DNA of 64,000 bases from Bradyrhizobium sp. WSM3983 (lineage in GTDB: Bacteria; Pseudomonadota; Alphaproteobacteria; Rhizobiales; Xanthobacteraceae): the NCBI RefSeq assembly GCF_000473045.1, contig NZ_AXAY01000006.1, forward strand, positions 1 through 64,000, written 5' to 3'. This document shows, piece by piece, positions 57,819-64,000 of the stretch; position 1 is the stretch's first letter; every line of letters starts with the position of its first letter. A program made the translations under genes and the position numbers. The notes beneath the pieces were generated by a model. That model searched no databases and was not told the origin of the DNA. It saw nothing but the letters and a program-made list of their open reading frames with translations.

Positions 57819-60586
57819 GCGAGCACTCCCTTCAGGAGATTGGCCGTGACCGGCAGGGCGCGAAAACGATGACCGGTGGCGTCATGGATGGCGTTGATCA
57901 GCGCGGGCACGATCGGGATCATGACGACCTCCGCCATGCCCTTTGGCGCTTCGTCAGGGGTCAGCGGCTTCAGCATCTCGATCTCGAGATCGCGCAAGGG
58001 CAGGTCGGAGCCGCGCGCGACCAGATAGCGGCCGAGATTCCACTCGCCGTTGCCGGGGCCGCCCTCGAACGGCGGCAGCGTTTCCAAAAGCGCGTAGCCG
58101 ACGCCCATGGCGAAGCCGCCATGGGACTGGCCCATCACCACCTCAGGCACCAGCGCGGTGCCGCATTCGAACACGCTGTAGGCCTTGGCGATGCGAAGCG
58201 CGCCGCTTGCGCGGTCAATCTCGACGCGGACCAGGGTGCCGCACATCGAGGTATAGGCGGTGCCGATGCGATTGTTGTCGGTCGGCGGAAATTTGACGCT
58301 CGTGCGGTTGATCCGTTCAAACCTGGTGTTGCCGCGGCGGATCGCAAGCGCGTCGATGTCGGCGCGATATTGCTCGCCGAACATCGGAAAGCGTGCGCGC
58401 GACCAGGCCCAGCGTGAAAAACTGTGCGCGACCGCGCCGGTGACGAAGCCGCGCGCATGCGCCGTTGCGGCGAGCGCCGGCAGCGCCAGCGGCGCGAGAC
58501 CAGGCATCGTGAGCTGGCCGTTCTGCCAGCTCGCATTCGCCCATTGTCTGGCGCGCGGATCGGTCTTGGGAATGCGCCACAGCTCCAATGCCGCCGGCCA
58601 CAGGCCGAAGCGGAAGATGACGCGGGCGGCTTCGGATGACGAGTGCGTTCCGACATGGGCGCCGATCGAGGCCGATGTCGCAGACGAGATCGAGGGCACC
58701 CAGCGTGGATTGCGTTCCGCTGCGTCCTGGGTCCTCTGGTCCATCGTGTAGGGATCGCCGGAGGTCACGAGGCCGAGCACGTCGTAGCTGTCGACGCGGG
58801 CGACCGAGACCTCATCGGCGATGGCGCCGAGATGGCTCGCGACGCGGTTCGCCAGCGCCGTGCCGATGCCGTTGCCCATCTCGACATGGTCGCAGAAGAT
58901 CGCGATTCTGCCGTCGGCGCCGAGCTCGACGCGGCCGAGCGAGCAGTCCGCGCCGGAGCCGTAGTCCTTGGTGACGCAGGCCACACCGGTGCCGACCAGC
59001 CGGTCGCCGGAGGTCTGCCTGAGCTGCGCGCGCTGCTGCCAGATCGGATGTTTTTCCAGTCTGTCGAGGATTTCGGGCGTCCGCACCGAGACGATGTAGG
59101 GATTGCCGGTCATGGTCCGGCCGTTCTGCTTCAATGCATTGCGGCGGCGGAATTCGATCGGGTCGAGCTTGAGCTCGGAGGCCGCTTCGTCGATCAGCGC
59201 CTCGAGCGCGGTCATGGTCTGCAGCGTGCCGTAGCCGCGCATCGAGCCGGCAGTGACGCCGCGCGAATGCAGCGCGATCGTGGTGACGTCGACCTTGGGG
59301 ATGTCGTAGATACCGATCGCGCCTGTTGCGGCGACCACCGCGACGTTGGTGGAGAAGTTCTGCAGCCCGCCGCCGTCGAGGACGTGATCGGCGGCGAACG
59401 CCTTGATCAGGCCGGTCGCGCGATCAATGCCGATGCGCGAGCGCATCTTGATCGGGTGACGTTTGATGCCGCCCTGGAATTGCTGATAGCGATCATGCGC
59501 CAGCCGCACCGGCTTGCCCGGGAAGAGAATCGCGGCGAGCGCGACATAGAGAATGAATGGCGTGTGGTCGCGGCCGCCAAAGCCGCCGCCGACATGGGCG
59601 AACTGCGCATTGATGTGCGAGGGTTTGTAGGGCGCGTGGGCCTTGCCGAGCAGATGCGCGAGCGACTCCGCGGCCTCATAGGGCGACTGCACGCCGAGCA
59701 CCAGCTCGAGATTGCCGCCCTTGCCGCTGTACCAGGCAAGGCCGCATTCCGGCTCCAGGAACATCGGGTCGACCGATTGCGTCTCGAACTCGCGGTCGAG
59801 CACGAGGAGAGAGGCATTGTCCGCGGCCAACTCAGTGCGGATCTGATCGCCAAGCTTGGCCGCCTTGACGTAGTCGGCCGGCATCTCCCTGGCGAGCGGC
59901 GACCACACCGGCAACGCTGCGTTCTGCACCTTCTTGGGCGAGACCCAGCCAGCCTGGATCGGCGAATAGAGGTCGGGCTTGTCGGGCGAGGGGCCTGCAA
60001 CACGGGTGAAGCGGTAGGAGCCGTAATCGGGCGCGATCACAGGGCCAGTCTCTTCGCCGAATTTGACGAAGGTGCCGTCGCGCAGCACGAGCCGCGCCTG
60101 GTCGAAGGCGTCGAATGTCTCGAAGATCAGTAGCGCGACCGGCTGTCCCAGATAGAGCGGCGTCTTGCCGAGGGGGCAGAACAAATCGCCGGCATAGAAT
60201 TCCGGCACTTGCGTGCCGATGCGGCCGAGATCGCTGGCCGTGACGACGACCGAAGGCTTGAGTGGTCCCGCGAGCCGGGCGAGGTCCATGCCGGTGTAGA
60301 CATGCGTGGCATCATTGGCGCGAACCAGGATCGCGTGCGAGGTGGTTTGCGGCCAGCCCGGCAGGTCGTTGGCGCGGAAGTCGGAGGCGTAGAGCTTTGC
60401 GCCGGTGACCTTGGCGACGCCGTCGACGCGGCCGGCGCCCTTTGTCGCGGGATTGAAATTGCCGCGTCCGGGCAGCGTCTCGTGTGCCGCGAAGGGCGCG
60501 TTTGCGGCCGAAGCAAGGTGCGACAGGCTGACCGAAATGCCGCCCGCCGACAACCACTTCACGAACTCGCGTCGCGAAGGCCGCAT
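57815..60586 (-). CDS. Molybdopterin-binding large subunit of a xanthine-dehydrogenase-family enzyme (IorB-like)
   Basis: A 923-residue catalytic subunit. The start at 60586 gives MRPSRREFVKWLSAGGISVS, a Tat signal, so the complex is exported folded. Motifs are GRVDGVAKVTGAKLYASDFR (start of the MoCo domain), AQFAHVGGGFGGRDHTPFIL (molybdopterin contact), RGVTAGSMRGYGTLQTMTAL and a C-terminal GMAEVVMIPIVPALINAIHD carrying the catalytic Glu. The split, FAD-less organisation with a dihaem cytochrome points to an isoquinoline oxidoreductase-type or aldehyde-type enzyme. The substrate is unknown. Confidence 0.94.
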   Translation of the reverse strand: MRPSRREFVKWLSAGGISVSLSHLASAANAPFAAHETLPGRGNFNPATKGAGRVDGVAKVTGAKLYASDFRANDLPGWPQTTSHAILVRANDATHVYTGMDLARLAGPLKPSVVVTASDLGRIGTQVPEFYAGDLFCPLGKTPLYLGQPVALLIFETFDAFDQARLVLRDGTFVKFGEETGPVIAPDYGSYRFTRVAGPSPDKPDLYSPIQAGWVSPKKVQNAALPVWSPLAREMPADYVKAAKLGDQIRTELAADNASLLVLDREFETQSVDPMFLEPECGLAWYSGKGGNLELVLGVQSPYEAAESLAHLLGKAHAPYKPSHINAQFAHVGGGFGGRDHTPFILYVALAAILFPGKPVRLAHDRYQQFQGGIKRHPIKMRSRIGIDRATGLIKAFAADHVLDGGGLQNFSTNVAVVAATGAIGIYDIPKVDVTTIALHSRGVTAGSMRGYGTLQTMTALEALIDEAASELKLDPIEFRRRNALKQNGRTMTGNPYIVSVRTPEILDRLEKHPIWQQRAQLRQTSGDRLVGTGVACVTKDYGSGADCSLGRVELGADGRIAIFCDHVEMGNGIGTALANRVASHLGAIADEVSVARVDSYDVLGLVTSGDPYTMDQRTQDAAERNPRWVPSISSATSASIGAHVGTHSSSEAARVIFRFGLWPAALELWRIPKTDPRARQWANASWQNGQLTMPGLAPLALPALAATAHARGFVTGAVAHSFSRWAWSRARFPMFGEQYRADIDALAIRRGNTRFERINRTSVKFPPTDNNRIGTAYTSMCGTLVRVEIDRASGALRIAKAYSVFECGTALVPEVVMGQSHGGFAMGVGYALLETLPPFEGGPGNGEWNLGRYLVARGSDLPLRDLEIEMLKPLTPDEAPKGMAEVVMIPIVPALINAIHDATGHRFRALPVTANLLKGVLA

Positions 60587-60692
60587 GATCTCATCCTTGT
60601 ACAAGGTCTCTTGGATACGCGCCAACGCTGGTCCGAAGCTGTCATGATTCGCCCATGCGGGAATAGAACAGGGCGGCCGTTTACGAGAGGTG

Positions 60693-60721
60693 AAGGCGGC
60701 GCGCGCGAACGCGGCCGCCTT
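60693..60721 (-). terminator. Hairpin between the secreted-protein gene and the hydroxylase operon
   Basis: AAGGCGGC (60693-60700) pairs with GCCGCCTT (60714-60721). It lies about 30 bp past the stop of the gene at 60753-61841, read on the - strand, and about 110 bp upstream of the MoCo subunit start. The T-run is weak. Confidence 0.5.
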
Positions 60722-60752
60722 TCGTCGGGCCCAAGCCTTTCACTTCAAGCCT

Positions 60753-61841
60753 TCACTTGAGGTCGGCGATGGTCGCGGGACCGGGGCCTGGCGTGACCAG
60801 GGTCGGCCATTGCTTGGAGCCGAACGGGACCAGCGGGGGCAGGAACGGCGTCATGCCGCGCTTCGCCGTCTCGGCGATGATCGCGGCGCGCGCGTCGCCT
60901 CCCATCAGCTCGTAATCCATCAGGTGATAATTGCCGAAAAACAGCGCGCCGACCGAGCGATCTGCGATGATCCGCGTCAGCGATTCCAGCATGTCTGATG
61001 GCGTCGTGGTGAACGAGACCGTTTCGATCAGCAGCAGGCGCGTGTTGATGGCGTCGGCGCCGAAGAACTGCGCGAGCACGCTGAAGATCACGTTGTTCTG
61101 CCGTGCGACGTAGATGGTGTTGCTGGCGGCATAGGTCTTCTCCCAGTCGGGACCGAGCTGGGCCTTCCAGTCGGCCAGCACGCCCATCCAGTGCGCGACC
61201 TGGGTCTGGGCCGCCCACGCGACGTTCCTGGCGAGGAATGGGGCCTGCCGTTTGCCGAAAGCCTCCAACTTGGCGAACGGAATGACGCCGCCGGCGAGGC
61301 ATTCGTCCATGAAGGCGATGTTGTTCTTCAGGATGGTGCGGTTGTTGTCGCGCCAGTCGGCCTGCATCGGCGTGGCGTCGAGGCTGTCCAGCGCTGATTG
61401 CATCCGGCTGCGAAAGGCCAGCATCGCGCCACGCCAGGATTTGTTGTCGGGATTGTCGACATAGGGGCCGACCACCTCGGCCAGCGCCATGGTGCTGTGG
61501 CCGATCGATTTCAGCAGCTGATAGACCACTGGCACCTGCGGCGCGTCGAGCGGCGGCTGGCCCGGCCGGTAGAGGATCAGGCGTCCGCCGGCGCCGGAGA
61601 ACAGGCCCAGGATCACGGGGTGCTTGTCGAGGATGTTCTTCTGGAACACTTTTGCAGCGTCGCCATAGAGCTCGAACATGGCCGTGTTCAGCGCAAGCAC
61701 GTCCTTGGTGGCGACATCGCCCGGCGCGGCATTGGTCTTGCCGGAGATCGGCGCCATGTAGTCGGGTAGAGTCTGAGCCGTTGCGGCGCTGCCGCCGAGC
61801 ATCAGTGCGGCAGCTATGGCCGTGCCAAAGCGAGTTTTCAT
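60753..61841 (-). CDS. Exported hypothetical protein (362 aa)
   Basis: A 362-residue protein starting at 61841 (MKTRFGTAIAAALMLGGSAA) with a signal peptide ending TAQ-TL. The mature part is largely helical: NAAPGDVATKDVLALNTAMF, KVFQKNILDKHPVILGLFSG, GGRLILYRPGQPPLDAPQVP and later FFGNYHLMDYELMGGDARAA. I know no domain for it. It precedes the molybdenum hydroxylase operon on the same strand with a 166-bp gap containing a hairpin, so a functional link is possible but not shown. Confidence 0.8.
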   Translation of the reverse strand: MKTRFGTAIAAALMLGGSAATAQTLPDYMAPISGKTNAAPGDVATKDVLALNTAMFELYGDAAKVFQKNILDKHPVILGLFSGAGGRLILYRPGQPPLDAPQVPVVYQLLKSIGHSTMALAEVVGPYVDNPDNKSWRGAMLAFRSRMQSALDSLDATPMQADWRDNNRTILKNNIAFMDECLAGGVIPFAKLEAFGKRQAPFLARNVAWAAQTQVAHWMGVLADWKAQLGPDWEKTYAASNTIYVARQNNVIFSVLAQFFGADAINTRLLLIETVSFTTTPSDMLESLTRIIADRSVGALFFGNYHLMDYELMGGDARAAIIAETAKRGMTPFLPPLVPFGSKQWPTLVTPGPGPATIADLK

Positions 61842-62035
61842 CGGTAGTCCCCCCGGGAGCATTCTCAGCAGGCGTCAGGTCGACGGACGTGCGTCTAACG
61901 GCGCCACCCGCGTTTCTGGCCGAAAATTGCTAAGGATTTGTCAGGAGGGGGACGAAACCCGGGCCCGGCCGGGCTTCCCCTGGCGGCCCGCATGGCCTAT
62001 TACGCCGCAACGCAACATTCCCCCAAAAGACAGCC

Positions 62036-63658
62036 ATGATCCGCCTCGACAACGTCAGCAAGCAAGCCGGCCACCAGATCCTGTTCATCGAAGCCTCCGC
62101 CGCCCTCAACAAGGGCGAGAAGATCGGCCTCGTCGGGCCGAACGGCGCCGGAAAGACCACCCTGTTCCGGATGATCGCCGGCGAGGAACTGCCCGACGAG
62201 GGGCAGGTCTCGACCGATCGTGGCATCACCATCGGCTATTTCAACCAGGACGTCGGCGAGATGTCCGGCCGCAGCGCCGTGGCTGAGGTGATGAATGGCG
62301 CAGGCCCCGTCAGCGAGGTCGCGGCCGAGTTGCGCGAGCTCGAAGCCGCCATGGCCGACCCCGACAAGGCCGACCAGATGGACGAGATCATCGCGCGCTA
62401 CGGCGAGGTGCAGCACGCCTTCGAAGAGCTCGATGGTTACGCGCTCGACGGCCGTGCGCGCGAAGCCCTGTCCGGCCTCGGCTTCAGCCAGGAGATGATG
62501 GACGGCGACGTCGGCAAGCTCTCAGGCGGCTGGAAGATGCGCGTGGCGCTGGCCCGCATTCTTTTGATGCGCCCCGATGTCATGCTGCTCGACGAGCCGA
62601 GCAACCATCTTGATTTGGAAAGCCTGATCTGGCTCGAGAAGTTCTTGCACGATTACGAAGGCACGCTGCTGATGACCTCGCATGACCGCGAGTTCATCAA
62701 CCGCGTGATCTCGAAGGTGGTCGAGATCGATTCCGGCTCGCTGACGACCTATACCGGCAACTACGAATTCTACGAGCAGCAGCGCGCGCTGAACGAGAAG
62801 CAGCAGCAGGCGCAGTTCGAGCGCCAGCAGGCGATGCTCGCCAAGGAGATCAAGTTCATCGAGCGTTTCAAGGCGCGCGCGTCTCACGCTGCTCAAGTGC
62901 AAAGTCGCGTGAAGAAGCTGGACAAGATCGAGCGGGTCGAGCCGCCGCGCCGCCGCCAGACCGTGGCGTTCGACTTCCTGCCGGCGCCGCGCTCCGGCGA
63001 AGACGTCGTCGCCTTGAAGAAGGTGTTCAAGGGCTATGGAGCCAAGCGCATCTATGACGGGCTGGATTTCATGATCCGCCGCCGGGAGCGCTGGTGCGTG
63101 ATGGGCGTCAACGGCGCCGGCAAGTCGACGCTGCTCAAGCTCGTCGCGGGCGCGAGCGAGCCGGACGAGGGCAGCGTGGCGATCGGCGGCAGCGTCAAGA
63201 TGGGTTACTTTGCCCAGCACGCGATGGATCTGCTCGATGGCGAGCGCACCGTGTTCCAGTCGCTGGAAGATCAGTTTCCGACCGCGGGGCAGGGCTCCTT
63301 GCGCGCGCTCGCCGGCTGCTTTGGCTTCTCCGGCGACGACGTCGAGAAGCGCTGCCGCGTTCTGTCGGGCGGCGAGAAGGCGCGGCTGGTGATGGCCAAG
63401 ATGCTGTTCGATCCGCCGAACTTCCTGGTGCTGGACGAGCCGACCAACCATCTCGACCTCGCCACCAAGGAAATGCTGATCACGGCGCTGTCGGATTTCG
63501 AGGGCACCATGCTGTTCGTTTCGCATGATCGCCATTTCCTCAGCGTGCTGTCGAACCGCGTGCTCGAGCTGACGCCGGAAGGAATCCACCAGTATGGCGG
63601 TGGCTACACAGAGTATGTCGCGCGCACCGGGCAGGAAGCGCCGGGGTTGCGGTCGTAG
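62036..63658 (+). CDS. ABC-F family ATP-binding protein
   Basis: A 540-residue cytoplasmic protein with two ABC domains and no membrane segment. Domain 1 has Walker A GPNGAGKTT near residue 34, signature LSGGWKMRVALAR near 162 and Walker B MLLDEPSNHLDLE near 182. The linker (P-site tRNA interaction motif region) is charged and helical, FYEQQRALNEKQQQAQFERQ. Domain 2 has GVNGAGKST near 357, LSGGEKARLVMAK near 445 and LVLDEPTNHLDLATKE near 465. ABC-F proteins act on ribosomes. This one resembles the YbiT/Uup-like housekeeping group rather than known resistance factors. Confidence 0.93.
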   Translation: MIRLDNVSKQAGHQILFIEASAALNKGEKIGLVGPNGAGKTTLFRMIAGEELPDEGQVSTDRGITIGYFNQDVGEMSGRSAVAEVMNGAGPVSEVAAELRELEAAMADPDKADQMDEIIARYGEVQHAFEELDGYALDGRAREALSGLGFSQEMMDGDVGKLSGGWKMRVALARILLMRPDVMLLDEPSNHLDLESLIWLEKFLHDYEGTLLMTSHDREFINRVISKVVEIDSGSLTTYTGNYEFYEQQRALNEKQQQAQFERQQAMLAKEIKFIERFKARASHAAQVQSRVKKLDKIERVEPPRRRQTVAFDFLPAPRSGEDVVALKKVFKGYGAKRIYDGLDFMIRRRERWCVMGVNGAGKSTLLKLVAGASEPDEGSVAIGGSVKMGYFAQHAMDLLDGERTVFQSLEDQFPTAGQGSLRALAGCFGFSGDDVEKRCRVLSGGEKARLVMAKMLFDPPNFLVLDEPTNHLDLATKEMLITALSDFEGTMLFVSHDRHFLSVLSNRVLELTPEGIHQYGGGYTEYVARTGQEAPGLRS

Positions 63659-63732
63659 GGATGAGCGATGGCCCGGATGGCGCGCAAGCGCGATCCGGGA
63701 TCAATCTCCGCGCTCACCGAGACTGCGACGCC

Positions 63733-64000
63733 CTAATAAGTGTAGAACATCCGCTGGATTTCCTTGCTGTCGGTCGTCTTGGTCAGCGCCAGCATCAGCA
63801 AGATACGCGCCTTTTGAGGATTGAGCGTATCCGAGACGATGAAGTCATGTTCGTCGTCCTTTGCTTCGCCATTGCGCGCGACGATGCCGTTTCCGACACG
63901 GCTGCTCCGAACGATCGCGACACCCTTTTTGTGGGCCTCGTCGAGGGCCGGCTCAACCGCGGGCCGGGCAAGGCTGCCGTCACCCACGCCTGCATGCACG
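63733..64000 (-). CDS. L-asparaginase, C-terminal part (cut by window edge)
   Basis: The frame runs in from the right edge and ends at 63733. The visible 88 or so residues read MHAGVGDGSLARPAVEPALD, KKGVAIVRSSRVGNGIVARN, FIVSDTLNPQKARILLMLAL and KEIQRMFYTY. This is the C-terminal domain of type II bacterial asparaginases (GxGNGS, VRSSRVGNG, DxLNPQKARxLLxLAL, IQxxFxxY). It should hydrolyse asparagine to aspartate and ammonia. The catalytic N-terminal domain and any signal peptide lie beyond the window. Confidence 0.93.
   Translation of the reverse strand, partial: VHAGVGDGSLARPAVEPALDEAHKKGVAIVRSSRVGNGIVARNGEAKDDEHDFIVSDTLNPQKARILLMLALTKTTDSKEIQRMFYTY

Noticed and set aside
58643..60133. 496-codon + strand frame antisense to the molybdopterin subunit
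   Set aside because: It lies wholly opposite a well-supported catalytic subunit, and the translation is Asp/Arg/Gly-rich without motifs.

Overview
This 64 kb window is high-GC alphaproteobacterial chromosome. Gene content, small-protein families and the recurring intergenic palindromes point to Bradyrhizobium or a close relative. This is judged from recognition of families; no search was run. Eukaryotic-type glutamine synthetase II, DUF1236 and DUF2735 proteins, GrlR-family proteins, an ME-PTA malic enzyme and the kynurenine route all fit. No rRNA, tRNA or CRISPR array was seen.

Layout. The left edge cuts an IS701-like transposase. Positions 258-4267 hold a sugar/glycerophosphodiester-type ABC importer operon (phosphoesterase, two permeases, binding protein) without an ATPase in view. 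Positions 4467-12593 are housekeeping: selO, aspS, a large secreted protein and maeB. Positions 12594-17421 are a decayed accessory patch with three out-of-order fragments of an SRAP (YedK/HMCES) gene, several tiny genes and a secreted protein built from two copies of one module. Positions 17746-25335 carry envelope genes: DoxX, a TPR glycosyltransferase-like protein, a DHFR-like reductase, a polysaccharide deacetylase, a Tat-exported glutathione peroxidase, an L,D-transpeptidase and CreA.

Positions 25922-36087 hold small secreted proteins, a MocR regulator divergent from a PNPOx-like protein, an M20 peptidase, a complete tryptophan-to-anthranilate operon (formamidase, kynA, kynU), and a nitroalkane-oxidase-like flavoenzyme divergent from an AraC regulator. 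Positions 36255-47256 contain a thioesterase, GNAT, a DUF2161 nuclease-like protein, a GrlR protein, a RelE-type toxin-antitoxin pair, SDR, SGNH hydrolase, tyrosine phosphatase, glnII behind a sigma-54-type promoter, a two-domain GrlR protein, a truncated binding protein, a Sel1 protein and a cytochrome c.

Positions 47621-56530 are the most accessory part. They include a MarR regulator and a TetX-like FAD monooxygenase sharing a two-box operator, and a Tat-exported hydrolase between two copies of a repeat. A segment bounded by 41-bp direct repeats (51150 and 55361) carries a divergent S-adenosylhomocysteine-hydrolase-like protein, a PEPxxWA-CTERM protein and an orphan LolC/E permease. A membrane coiled-coil protein follows. 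Positions 56668-61841 encode a three-subunit periplasmic molybdenum hydroxylase (MoCo, 2Fe-2S, dihaem cytochrome) and a secreted unknown. The right end has an ABC-F ATPase and the C-terminus of an L-asparaginase.

The best candidate for something undescribed is the SAH-hydrolase-like protein at 51470-52756. It keeps the fold and cofactor motifs of the family, but the catalytic set is altered and the C-terminal tail is missing.
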